Shown: in pieces, positions 1-8,797 of the stretch | How positions within the stretch are numbered: position 1 is the first letter of the stretch | Layout of the letters: each line of letters starts with the position of its first letter | DNA from: Caldifarciminota bacterium | Lineage (GTDB): Bacteria > Hydrothermota > Hydrothermia > LBFQ01 > DSFT01 | Assembly (NCBI GenBank): GCA_026986535.1 | Contig: JALSOK010000066.1 | Coordinates: 1 to 43,023 of the forward strand | DNA length: 43,023 nucleotides | Direction: 5' to 3' | Program-made: the position numbers and the translations under genes | The notes under the pieces: model-generated | Told to the model about the DNA's origin: nothing | The model's input: only the letters and a program-made list of their open reading frames with translations | Database searches by the model: none

Positions 1-663
1 ATTTCCAGAAGGCACCTGTCCGTTGGGGCAGATGGGGTAATATCTCCTGTTCCCGACAGGGATTATCCGTTCCGGTTCCTCTACATAAACTATCTGGGAA
101 AGAGGGTTCCCTTCTGCGGGCACGCCGGCAGAGCACTTCCCTTCTTTGCAAAGCTCACGGGACTGGTTAAGGGGAAGGAAATCGAGTATATTTCTCCCAT
201 AGGCCCCAGAAAGGCCATAATCATTCAGGAAGAGCAGTGGAAAGCACTCGTGGGAATAGATATGGGAAAATTCCACACCTCTCCGATGGAGGATGGTTTC
301 CTGGTTAATGTGGGGGTGAAGCACTTCGCAGCCGGGAAGAATGAAATAGCGACATTTCCGCTCAGGGAAGAGGCCCTGAAATTCTTCGAAAAGCATCCGA
401 ACATCCACTTCAACATCTTCGAGGAGATCAGCAGGGGTCGAATAAGGGTTAGAACATGGGAATACGACTACCCGCACGAACCCATGAGCTGTGCCACGGG
501 AAGCCTTGCCTCAGCAATAGCATACCATCGAATTACCGGATACAGGGAGATAGAAGTGGTACCCCGCTCGGGTGAAAGCCTGTTCGTGGAAATCAAAGAC
601 GACTCCGCCTTCTTCTCCGGATGGGTGAAAGTGGTTTACAGGGGAGAACTTCTGGAATTCTGA
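1..663 (+). CDS. dapF: Diaminopimelate epimerase-family protein (5'-truncated by window edge)
   Basis: Frame is open from base 1. It reads GADGVI..FRFLYINYLGKRVPFCGHAGRA and later RVRTWEYDYPHEPMSCATGSLASA, two Cys-containing motifs typical of the DapF/PhzF-like fold. Confidence 0.7.
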   Translation: MSRRHLSVGADGVISPVPDRDYPFRFLYINYLGKRVPFCGHAGRALPFFAKLTGLVKGKEIEYISPIGPRKAIIIQEEQWKALVGIDMGKFHTSPMEDGFLVNVGVKHFAAGKNEIATFPLREEALKFFEKHPNIHFNIFEEISRGRIRVRTWEYDYPHEPMSCATGSLASAIAYHRITGYREIEVVPRSGESLFVEIKDDSAFFSGWVKVVYRGELLEF

Positions 664-668
664 GGAAG

Positions 669-677
669 TTTAAAATT
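669..677 (+). promoter_or_regulatory. -10-like element TTTAAAATT for the GDPD gene (leaderless)
   Basis: TAAAAT with 6 nt to ATG 683. Confidence 0.6.
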
Positions 678-682
678 CCGGG

Positions 683-1393
683 ATGCGCATAGTTGCCCAC
701 AGGGGATACAGCCACTTCTATCCGGACAACACCCTTCTGGCATACGAAAGGGCATTCCAGGAAGGGGCAGACTTCATAGAGGTGGACATAATGATTACAT
801 CGGACGGATTCCCGTTCATACAGCACAACCTGCTCATGGAAGGCAAAGCGGTAAGGGAAATGGAGCTGGAGGAGGCGCTGTACATAAACTGGGATGCTCC
901 ATCCATGCAGGAGGTAATGGATCTTGCCCGGGCCTACAGGGGCGGAATATACCTGGATGTGAAGGACAGGGCTATCCTCAGCATAATGGAACCCATACTC
1001 AAAAGTCTGGAAGGGCTGGAGGTGGTGGTTTCATCATTCGACGGTCCATTCGTTCGGGAAGTAAAGAGAATCGGCAGAAAGGTGCGGACCGCCCTGCTCA
1101 TAGGCTCGGTGTACGATGCCGGATTCATAGTGGATATAGCCAGACACTATGGGGCCGATATAATACACCCCGCATGGGAAAGCCGCCACCCATATCCCCA
1201 TCATCTCCTGAGCGAAATGCTCCCCGTATTCAGGCGGGAAGGTTTCGAGGTCTCGTCCTGGCATGAGGAGAGGGAGGAGGTAATAAGGGCCCTGATGAAC
1301 ATGGGGATCGATTACATCAGTACGAACGATGTACCCCTGGCTGTTAAAATAAGGAACCAGATGAAATCGGAGGTTGGAGGCAATGGTATATGA
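683..1393 (+). CDS. Glycerophosphodiester phosphodiesterase family protein
   Basis: N-terminal MRIVAHRGYSHFYPDNTLLAYERAFQEGADFIEVDIMITSDG is the GDPD signature (HRG, N, E-D). ATG lies 6 nt after TAAAAT. Confidence 0.9.
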   Translation: MRIVAHRGYSHFYPDNTLLAYERAFQEGADFIEVDIMITSDGFPFIQHNLLMEGKAVREMELEEALYINWDAPSMQEVMDLARAYRGGIYLDVKDRAILSIMEPILKSLEGLEVVVSSFDGPFVREVKRIGRKVRTALLIGSVYDAGFIVDIARHYGADIIHPAWESRHPYPHHLLSEMLPVFRREGFEVSSWHEEREEVIRALMNMGIDYISTNDVPLAVKIRNQMKSEVGGNGI

Positions 1394-2198
1394 TGTGTTT
1401 TCCATCCCGTTCGACAAGGCGGTGATATCCCGCCCCGGTGCCCGCTTCGCTCCCCAGAGGATAGTGCAGTACCTGAAAAAACTGCACCTGCCCCCGGATA
1501 CCACTTTGAATTTCATAGAACCTCCCGAGGACTTCAACCGTCTGGATGTCCGGGTGGCCCACGAGAGAATCTACGAATGGATTAAAGGGACCCTGAGGGA
1601 CGACGCCTTTCCAGTATTCCTGGGTGGAGACCACTCCATCACCTTCCCCCTTTACAGGGCAGTAAAGGAAAAATTTCACCTCGAAAGGCTTTACATAATC
1701 AACATAGACGCCCACTACGACATAAGGGACTGGAGCGAGGAGAGCATCACGAGCGGAACCCCTTTCAGGAGGATAATGGACTTCGGTCTTGCGGACCCAT
1801 CCCACATAATCGAAATAGGAATAAGGCCCATGTCCAACAGCCCGGATCTGGAGGAAAGGGCAGGGGAAATGCACATATTCACCATCGATGAGGTGAAGGA
1901 AATGGGTATAGATGAGATATTGAGGAGAGTTGAGGACACCGTGAAGGGTTATCCCGCGTACTTCACATTCGACATGGATGTTATGGAAGGGGGATGCTGT
2001 CCGGGATCGAGCGCCGCCCATCCTTACGGCCTGTCCATGGAGGAGGCCCTGAAGATAGTGGAAGCGGTCGGGAAGATAAATGTGGTCGCAATGGATATAG
2101 TGGAAGTGTCCCCCCCATGGGACATGGATGACATGACCTCGAAAGCGGCAGCGTATCTTGCAGGAAGATTTATCAGGAAGAGGTCCTCAAAGGTTTAA
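1383..2198 (+). CDS. Arginase/agmatinase/formimidoylglutamase family protein
   Basis: FLGGDHSIT, INIDAHYD, SGTPFR and FDMDV motifs of the ureohydrolase metal site. ATG at 1383 is preceded by GGAGG; the track ORF starts at TTG 1374. Confidence 0.85.
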   Translation: MVYDVFSIPFDKAVISRPGARFAPQRIVQYLKKLHLPPDTTLNFIEPPEDFNRLDVRVAHERIYEWIKGTLRDDAFPVFLGGDHSITFPLYRAVKEKFHLERLYIINIDAHYDIRDWSEESITSGTPFRRIMDFGLADPSHIIEIGIRPMSNSPDLEERAGEMHIFTIDEVKEMGIDEILRRVEDTVKGYPAYFTFDMDVMEGGCCPGSSAAHPYGLSMEEALKIVEAVGKINVVAMDIVEVSPPWDMDDMTSKAAAYLAGRFIRKRSSKV

Positions 2199-2212
2199 AA
2201 TTTCCCGAATCT

Positions 2213-2914
2213 ATGAGCAAAGAAAAGAGTTCCCTCCGGGAGAAGATAGAATCCTGGGTGTGGACCATCCTCATCATACTGCTTCTGCGGGCATTCGTTG
2301 TTCAGGCGTATGTTATACCCACCGGATCGATGGAGGATACCCTGCTTCCGGGCGATTTTCTTCTGGTAACGAAGTTCGACTATGGACTGGAAATACCCTA
2401 CACCGGAATTAAGCCCATAACCTGGGGCACACCGCACAGGGGGGACATAGTGGTATTCAGATACCCATTCGACGGACGGGATTTTATCAAGAGGATAGTG
2501 GCTCTTCCCGGTGATACTGTAAAGATAAGGAACAAGGTGGTTTACATCAACGGAAAACCCCTCAAAGAACCCTACGCTGTATTTAAGGACAGCACCGTAT
2601 ATCCCCTGCCCCCCGATGTGGACACATCGCTGGAGACCATGCAGAGGCTGTGGCTATCCCATAAGTTCATGATGGGAATGAATTTCATAAGGGACAACTT
2701 TGGACCTGTGGTGGTTCCACCGGAGCATGTTTTCGTAATGGGAGACAACAGGGATTTCTCATACGACTCCCGGTTCTGGGGGCCCCTGCCCGTAAAGGAC
2801 CTGAAGGGCCGACCCCTTATAATTTACTTCTCATGGGACTCGGGAGGACCCCCCTGGAAGATATGGGAAAGGATCAGATGGAAAAGGCTTTTTAACTTCA
2901 CGAGGTACTGGTAA
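2213..2914 (+). CDS. lepB: Signal peptidase I
   Basis: N-terminal TM, then YVIPTGSMEDTLLPGDFLLVTKFDYG, FIKRIVALPGDTV and FVMGDNRDFSYDSRFWG. Confidence 0.95.
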   Translation: MSKEKSSLREKIESWVWTILIILLLRAFVVQAYVIPTGSMEDTLLPGDFLLVTKFDYGLEIPYTGIKPITWGTPHRGDIVVFRYPFDGRDFIKRIVALPGDTVKIRNKVVYINGKPLKEPYAVFKDSTVYPLPPDVDTSLETMQRLWLSHKFMMGMNFIRDNFGPVVVPPEHVFVMGDNRDFSYDSRFWGPLPVKDLKGRPLIIYFSWDSGGPPWKIWERIRWKRLFNFTRYW

Positions 2915-3126
2915 TGAAACTGAAGGAACTGCTCCACCGCGTGGAAATGAGCATGGTGAAGTACAGCTACGAGCAGAAGAGGAAGAGGGTCCTCGAGCAA
3001 CTGGGCGAGTACTTCTACGGGCTCTATATAACCGGGAAAATAAGGGAAGTTCCCGCAGATGTGGAGGAATTGATTCGAAAGCTCCAGTATATAGAGAACA
3101 AATTGAAAGATATGGACCATGAATAG
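2914..3126 (+). CDS. Hypothetical small (70 aa) coiled protein
   Basis: ORF with start overlapping the lepB stop (TAATGAAA) and end overlapping the next gene; operon-like packing. Confidence 0.6.
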   Translation: MKLKELLHRVEMSMVKYSYEQKRKRVLEQLGEYFYGLYITGKIREVPADVEELIRKLQYIENKLKDMDHE

Positions 3127-3598
3127 ATTGGCGGGCATTTTAATCGCAGGTATAATGATTCTGGGCCTTCAGGGATGTGCTTTTCTTCAGAAGAGGCTTG
3201 CGGTAAAGGACCTGAAGATCGATTTTCAGGGGGTAAGCGTAACGGCCCTTACGCTGGACAAGATCAATCTCGAAGTGGCACTCGAAGCCTTCAATCCCAA
3301 CGATGTGGAAGCCATAATCGACAGGCTGGATTACACCGTATTTATAGAGGACAGGAAGGCCATGACGGGATATACCGACAGGACCTACAGGATATCCCCC
3401 CACGGCAAAAAGCTCATCAAACTGAATGCCACCATAAGGCTGGTGGATCTGCCGGATGTGTTCCTTGCCATAAAAGAGGCCGCAAAGAAGAGTAGCGTGA
3501 AGACCTCGGCCGATGTAAAAGTCCATGTGAAGACCATCCTCGGAACATTCACGAGGACGGTGAAGCTGGAGAAGTACATCCCCCTGGAATGGAAATGA
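3119..3598 (+). CDS. LEA14/WHy-like lipoprotein
   Basis: Signal plus lipobox (MILGLQGC). Body (AVKDLKIDFQGVSVTALTLDKINLEVALEAFNPNDVEAIIDRLDYTVFIED) resembles LEA type 2 domains. Confidence 0.65.
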   Translation: MNRLAGILIAGIMILGLQGCAFLQKRLAVKDLKIDFQGVSVTALTLDKINLEVALEAFNPNDVEAIIDRLDYTVFIEDRKAMTGYTDRTYRISPHGKKLIKLNATIRLVDLPDVFLAIKEAAKKSSVKTSADVKVHVKTILGTFTRTVKLEKYIPLEWK

Positions 3599-4488
3599 TA
3601 GAAATAAACTACAGGAGGGAAAAGAAACCCCTTCCGGTGCAGAATGCAATAGTGGAAATCGGCTTTGGAAATGGAGATTTTCTGCTGAAACACGCCATGG
3701 AGAACCCCGACAGGTTCCACATAGGATTCGAAATATCCGGCATCTCCATCTCGAAAATCGTAAAAAAAGCAAAGAGGCTGGGTCTGAGCAACCTGAGAGT
3801 GGCACGAATCGACGCCTACTGGGGATTCTACCTGCTTCTGCGGAATGAGAGCGTGGAGACTGCATACATGAACTTTCCCGACCCCTGGCCCAAGAAGAGG
3901 CATACCGCGAGGCGCCTGACGAACCTGGAGAATCTCTTCCTGTTTCATTCCAGAATAAAGAGCGGGGGTGCCCTGGTGCTGAAAACGGACGAAAGGTTCT
4001 TCGTGGACTACACGATAGAAAACGCACAAGAGATGGGGGGATGGAGGTGGGAACTGGAGGAAAATGCCATCTCCGAAACCCCCACCAAGTACGAGAAGAA
4101 GTGGATTCAGCAGGGGAAAACCATTTATCGATTGATTCTGCAAAAGGCAGGTCAGCCATCGAAGGAGATTAAAATCAGACATTTAAAGGAGGTTAGTGAA
4201 GTGCCCCACATGAAAACAGAAACTCCAAGATTTTATCCGGAAGAGCTTCCTGGAAAAGTGTTCCGCCTTCCCAACACAACCGTGGCGAAGTTCTTCAATC
4301 TGTGGAGGAGGGATGAGGAATATCTGCTGGAGACCCTGCTCGTGGAAAACGGATACGAGCACTACTTCATGACCAGGTTCAGGAGGAAGGATGGGAAGTG
4401 GGTCATCGGTGTATCCCCCTTCAGCGAAGTGCTGAAGACAGAAGGTATAAGGGACCTTGTGCTCTGGCTGTCGGGGAGGGAGCTGTGA
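3589..4488 (+). CDS. trmB: tRNA (guanine-N7-)-methyltransferase with C-terminal extension
   Basis: VEIGFGNGDFL, IGFEISGISISKIV and MNFPDPWPKKRHTARRL motifs, with an extra ~100 aa C-terminal region. Confidence 0.9.
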   Translation: MEMIEINYRREKKPLPVQNAIVEIGFGNGDFLLKHAMENPDRFHIGFEISGISISKIVKKAKRLGLSNLRVARIDAYWGFYLLLRNESVETAYMNFPDPWPKKRHTARRLTNLENLFLFHSRIKSGGALVLKTDERFFVDYTIENAQEMGGWRWELEENAISETPTKYEKKWIQQGKTIYRLILQKAGQPSKEIKIRHLKEVSEVPHMKTETPRFYPEELPGKVFRLPNTTVAKFFNLWRRDEEYLLETLLVENGYEHYFMTRFRRKDGKWVIGVSPFSEVLKTEGIRDLVLWLSGREL

Positions 4489-4580
4489 AATCCGCAACCC
4501 CGACCTTCCATAATCCCACACCTGGGCGATTATGTACATTTTACATCGGGATTCTACACCCGTGAATCACGAAAAAGACC

Positions 4581-4590
4581 TTTAAAATTT
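4581..4590 (+). promoter_or_regulatory. -10-like element TTTAAAATTT for tRNA-Val
   Basis: TAAAAT ends 12 nt before the tRNA 5' end; no other gene intervenes. Confidence 0.7.
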
Positions 4591-4600
4591 TGGGGCCTTC

Positions 4601-4674
4601 GGGCGCGTAGCTCAGCTGGCGAGAGCGCCGCCCTTACAAGGCGGAGGTCCCAGGTTCGAGTCCTGGCGCGCCCA
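4601..4674 (+). tRNA. tRNA-Val(TAC)
   Basis: Acceptor GGGCGCG/CGCGCCC, D-loop TAGCTCAGCTGGCGAGAGC, anticodon arm CCGCC CTTACAA GGCGG, T-arm CCAGGTTCGAGTCCTGG. Confidence 0.95.
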
Positions 4675-4690
4675 TTCGTATTTACTGTTT

Positions 4691-6043
4691 ATGAAGGAGG
4701 GGTCGTCCATTCAACAGACTTCTTTCAGGTACCTGTCTTCGATGCTCATAACGGACTTCGTGGCACTGTCCGTTGCGGCACTTCTGGCATTTCTAATTAA
4801 ATTCGGAGCAGACGGAAGAGAACTCCTGACGAGATTGGATGAGATGTATCGATTCATTACTCTCGCACTGCTGATTCTCATATTCAAGCGGCTCCACACC
4901 CAGAGACGGCTCTTTTACGAGGAAGCAAAGGAAATAGTGGAGGCCATATTCCTTACATTCATCATCCTGTTCAGCCTCTATGCCATGATCAGGGCAAAGC
5001 CCGACTATTCCCGTCTCCTGCTGGGCCTGACATTCGTGAATTCCATGGTAATGGTTCCAGTATTCCGATACTTTGCAAAGAAACTGCTCAATGGATACAT
5101 TCAGGAGGACATAGTAATCTTAGAAGGCCCGGAGAGTAAAAAGCTCTTCGATTTTTTGAAAAAGGAATGGTATCTCGCCTACCGGCCCATAGCCATAATT
5201 CCATTCAGGGAAGCCGGAAAATGGGCCCGAAAGGTGCCCAATGTGGCTATATCGTACATCCCTTTCCTGAACGAATTCGAGCACGAAATTCTCCAGCTGT
5301 CCACCAACTTTCGTAGGGTTTTCTTCGTGCCCACCATATCGGGAATCCCCTTCTCCAACCAGATAGTCCACTTCTCCATAAGGGAAAACATACCCCTCAT
5401 AGAAACCTCATCCCGCCTATACTCCAGATTCGACAGAGCGATAAAGAGGAGCATGGACCTGCTCTTCTCATCCATCCTCGTCCTCCTGCTGTCTCCGGTA
5501 TTTCTGCTGATCTCCCTCGCGGTGAAGCTCTCATCGCCGGGACCGGTAATATTCAGGCAGAAGAGGATCGGCTACGGGGGAAAGCCCTTTTATGTTTACA
5601 AATTCCGAACGATGTATGTGGATGCGGAGGAGAGACTGAGAGAACTGCTGGAAAGGGACCCCCGGGCCAGGGAAGAATGGAACAGGCATTACAAACTCAG
5701 GAATGACCCCCGCATCACTCCCATAGGAAAGTTCCTCCGCAAGTACTCCCTGGACGAACTGCCACAGCTTTTCAATGTCCTGAAGGGAGATATGAGCCTC
5801 GTGGGACCCAGACCGGTGAAGAAGGAGGAACTGGAGGATTTCTACGGGGAATACGCCCGATTCTATATGATGGTCCTCCCGGGCATTACGGGACTGTGGC
5901 AGGTGAGCGGAAGGAGCAACCTGACCTATGAAGACAGGGTAAAGCTGGACACCTGGTATGTGCTCAACTGGTCCCTGTGGCTCGACATAACCATCCTCAT
6001 AAAAACACCCATCGTCGTTCTGAAAAAGGAGGGGGCCTATTAG
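4691..6043 (+). CDS. Polyprenyl-phosphate sugar phosphotransferase (exopolysaccharide/undecaprenyl-phosphate type)
   Basis: N-terminal multi-TM region, then [57 protein letters not shown] and [23 protein letters not shown]. Confidence 0.93.
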   Translation: MKEGSSIQQTSFRYLSSMLITDFVALSVAALLAFLIKFGADGRELLTRLDEMYRFITLALLILIFKRLHTQRRLFYEEAKEIVEAIFLTFIILFSLYAMIRAKPDYSRLLLGLTFVNSMVMVPVFRYFAKKLLNGYIQEDIVILEGPESKKLFDFLKKEWYLAYRPIAIIPFREAGKWARKVPNVAISYIPFLNEFEHEILQLSTNFRRVFFVPTISGIPFSNQIVHFSIRENIPLIETSSRLYSRFDRAIKRSMDLLFSSILVLLLSPVFLLISLAVKLSSPGPVIFRQKRIGYGGKPFYVYKFRTMYVDAEERLRELLERDPRAREEWNRHYKLRNDPRITPIGKFLRKYSLDELPQLFNVLKGDMSLVGPRPVKKEELEDFYGEYARFYMMVLPGITGLWQVSGRSNLTYEDRVKLDTWYVLNWSLWLDITILIKTPIVVLKKEGAY

Positions 6044-7013
6044 AATACTCGTACTGGGCGGCGCGGGTTATATAGGCAGCCATGTGGTGAAGAACCTCGC
6101 CCGAGATGGACACGAAATCCTTACATACGACAACCTCTCCAGGGGGCACAGGGAGGCCGTCCTGTACGGCAGAGTGGTGGTCGGGGATGTGGGGGACAGA
6201 AGTAAACTGAAGGAGGTTCTGAGGAGTTTCAGGCCCGATGTGGTCATGCACTTCGCCGCCTATATAGAAGTGGCGGAGTCCGTCAGGAATCCCTCCCGCT
6301 ACTACGAGAACAATGTGGTCCAGTCCATACGGATGCTGGAGACCCTCGTGGAGGAAAACATCCCCAACCTCATATTCTCCTCCACAGCCGCCGTTTACGG
6401 CGTGCCCGGGGAGATACCCATACCGGAGGAGCACCCCCTCAATCCCATAAATCCCTACGGATGGAGCAAACTGATGGTGGAAAGAGCAATAGAAGACTTC
6501 TCGAGGGCATACGGCCTCCGGTACGCAATCCTGAGATACTTCAACGCCGCCGGCGCCGACCCCTCAGGAAGGATTGGAGAGAGCCATGATCCGGAAACCC
6601 ATCTCATTCCCCTCGTCCTGATGGCAGCCTCGGGGAGGAGAAGCCACATAACCATATACGGGACGGATTACCCCACCCCCGATGGTACGGCCATAAGGGA
6701 TTACATACATGTGGAGGACCTGTCCGACCTCCACATACTTGCAATGGACTACCTTCTGCAGAAGGGGGATAACCTGGTGATAAACTGCGGATACGGAAGG
6801 GGCTACTCGGTCAGGGAAGTCATAGAAGTGGCCAGAAAGGTAACGGGAAGGGATTTCCCCGTGAAGGAGGGGGAAAGGAGGCCGGGTGATATTCCATACC
6901 TCGTGGCAGATAACAGCAGAATAAGAAGGGTCTTCGGATGGAAGCCGCAATTCGATGATTTAGAGAAGATCATAGAGACCGCCTGGCGGTGGGAGTTGAA
7001 CAGGAAGTTCTGA
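6039..7013 (+). CDS. galE: UDP-glucose 4-epimerase; apparent ATT start codon
   Basis: From ATT at 6039 it reads (M)[36 protein letters not shown], with an AAGGAGG SD 6-7 nt upstream. The first ATG (6084) would delete the Rossmann GxxGxxG motif. Confidence 0.88.
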   Translation: MRILVLGGAGYIGSHVVKNLARDGHEILTYDNLSRGHREAVLYGRVVVGDVGDRSKLKEVLRSFRPDVVMHFAAYIEVAESVRNPSRYYENNVVQSIRMLETLVEENIPNLIFSSTAAVYGVPGEIPIPEEHPLNPINPYGWSKLMVERAIEDFSRAYGLRYAILRYFNAAGADPSGRIGESHDPETHLIPLVLMAASGRRSHITIYGTDYPTPDGTAIRDYIHVEDLSDLHILAMDYLLQKGDNLVINCGYGRGYSVREVIEVARKVTGRDFPVKEGERRPGDIPYLVADNSRIRRVFGWKPQFDDLEKIIETAWRWELNRKF

Positions 7014-7108
7014 TAAGGGGCAACCGATTTCACCACCCCATGCGTTTTCTCGGCAGGATATGGAACCGGGCATCAGATAGAATGCATTGATTGGAGTATA
7101 ATTTTGCC

Positions 7109-8797
7109 ATGAACGAAAGACCCTGGTTAAAGCACTACGATGAAGGTGTACCCCATCATATCGAATACAGGGAAGAACCCCTGTTTACCATCCTGGAAGA
7201 AGCCGCCCAGAAGTATCCGGAGAACATAGCCATAAGGTTCTACAATTACACAATCACCTACAGGCAGTTAGATGACCTGGTGAACAGGGTGATGGGAGCC
7301 CTGCACGATATGGGAATAAGAAAAGGCGACAGGGTTGCCCTCATGCTGCCCAATACTCCCCACTATGTAATATCCTACTATGCGATTTTGAAACTGGGAG
7401 CCATCGTGGTTCAGATGAACCCCCTGTATTCCCCCCATGAAATCGAATTCATCCTGAGCAACAGCGAAGCCAGAGCCATAATAACTCTGGACCTGTTCGT
7501 GGACAAGGTAAAGAAAGTACAGAAGAAAGTGCCCACGGAATTCTTCATAGCGGGGAAGATACAGGACTTCCTCAACTTTCCCCTCAGCCTGCTGCTTGGA
7601 ATAAAGAACTTCTTTTCGAGGGTCCCCTCCATCCCGCGGGACTTCGTAAAGTTCACAGAACTGATGAACCACGAAAGAAAATCCATAGAGGTCCCCATAG
7701 ACCCCAGGGAGGACATAGCCCTCTTTCAGTACACCGGAGGAACCACCGGATTTCCAAAGGCCGTGATGCTGACCCACTTCAACCTCATGGCCAATGTCCA
7801 GCAGACCGTTGCATGGAATCCGGCCCTGGAGCCGGGCAAGGAGAGAACCCTGGTGGTAATTCCCCTCTTCCATGTGTATGCCATGACCATCGGGATGAAC
7901 TATACCATAAGCATAGGGGGAGAGATGATCCTCCTGCCGAAGTTCCACACGAAGGATGTCCTCGAACTGCTCGATAAACACAGGGTAACACTGTTTCCGG
8001 GAGTCCCTGCCATCTACAACGCCATAATCAACTACAAAGATGTCCACAAATACAACCTCCGGAGCATCAAAGTCTGCATATCGGGAGCGGCGCCGCTTCC
8101 CGTGGAAGTAAAGAAGAGATTCGAGGAGCTTACCGGAGCCAAACTGGTGGAGGGATACGGCCTGTCGGAAGCCTCCCCCGTCACCCATGTCAATCCCATA
8201 TTCGGGGTCAACAAGGCGGGAAGCATAGGACTGCCCCTTCCCGACACGGATGCAATGATCTCGGACGAGGAAGGCAACCCCCTGCCCATCGGAAAGGTGG
8301 GAGAACTGGCCGTAAGGGGACCCCAGGTCATGAAAGGATACTGGAAGAATGAGAAGGAAACTCGAAAGGTCCTGCGCAACGGATGGCTCTTCACCGGAGA
8401 CATGGCAAAGATGGACGAGGACGGCTACTTCTACATAGTGGACAGGAAGAAGGACATGATCATAGTCAAGGGCTTCAATGTATATCCCCGGGTGGTGGAA
8501 GAGGTTCTCTACAAACACCCCAAGGTTCAGGACGCCGCGGTGGTGGGGGTCAAATTACCCGAGAGGGCCGACGAACTGGTAAAGGCCTTCATAGTACTGA
8601 AGGAGGGGGAAAGCGCCACCAAAGAGGAAATCATCGAATTCTGCAAACAGCATCTGGCCCCATACGAGGTGCCGCAGGAGATAGAATTCGTGGCGGAGCT
8701 TCCCAAGAGCATGATTGGAAAGACCCTCAGGCGGATTCTGAGAGAAAAGGAAGAGGAAAAACTCAAAAGAAGTCGTAAGGGTCAACGACAATCCTGA
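7109..8797 (+). CDS. Long-chain acyl-CoA synthetase/AMP-dependent ligase
   Basis: YTGGTTGFPKAVMLTH, GYGLSEASPVTH and FTGDMAKMDEDGYFYIVDRKKDMI. ATG at 7109 is 6 nt after TATAAT; the TTG at 7091 overlaps the promoter. Confidence 0.92.
   Translation: MNERPWLKHYDEGVPHHIEYREEPLFTILEEAAQKYPENIAIRFYNYTITYRQLDDLVNRVMGALHDMGIRKGDRVALMLPNTPHYVISYYAILKLGAIVVQMNPLYSPHEIEFILSNSEARAIITLDLFVDKVKKVQKKVPTEFFIAGKIQDFLNFPLSLLLGIKNFFSRVPSIPRDFVKFTELMNHERKSIEVPIDPREDIALFQYTGGTTGFPKAVMLTHFNLMANVQQTVAWNPALEPGKERTLVVIPLFHVYAMTIGMNYTISIGGEMILLPKFHTKDVLELLDKHRVTLFPGVPAIYNAIINYKDVHKYNLRSIKVCISGAAPLPVEVKKRFEELTGAKLVEGYGLSEASPVTHVNPIFGVNKAGSIGLPLPDTDAMISDEEGNPLPIGKVGELAVRGPQVMKGYWKNEKETRKVLRNGWLFTGDMAKMDEDGYFYIVDRKKDMIIVKGFNVYPRVVEEVLYKHPKVQDAAVVGVKLPERADELVKAFIVLKEGESATKEEIIEFCKQHLAPYEVPQEIEFVAELPKSMIGKTLRRILREKEEEKLKRSRKGQRQS

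Noticed and set aside
1034-1537. Long minus-strand ORFs antisense to GDPD and arginase genes (also 1344-2021)
   Set aside because: Opposite strand encodes clear enzyme families; the antisense frames are low-complexity mirror ORFs typical of high-GC codon bias.
4183-4539. Minus-strand ORF beginning MYIIAQVWDY near a TGTAAAATG sequence
   Set aside because: The TAAAAT box would end immediately at the ATG, incompatible with the observed spacing, and the frame is antisense to trmB.
7268-8518. 416-aa ORF antisense to the acyl-CoA ligase
   Set aside because: Mirror ORF of a strongly conserved gene with no promoter or SD.
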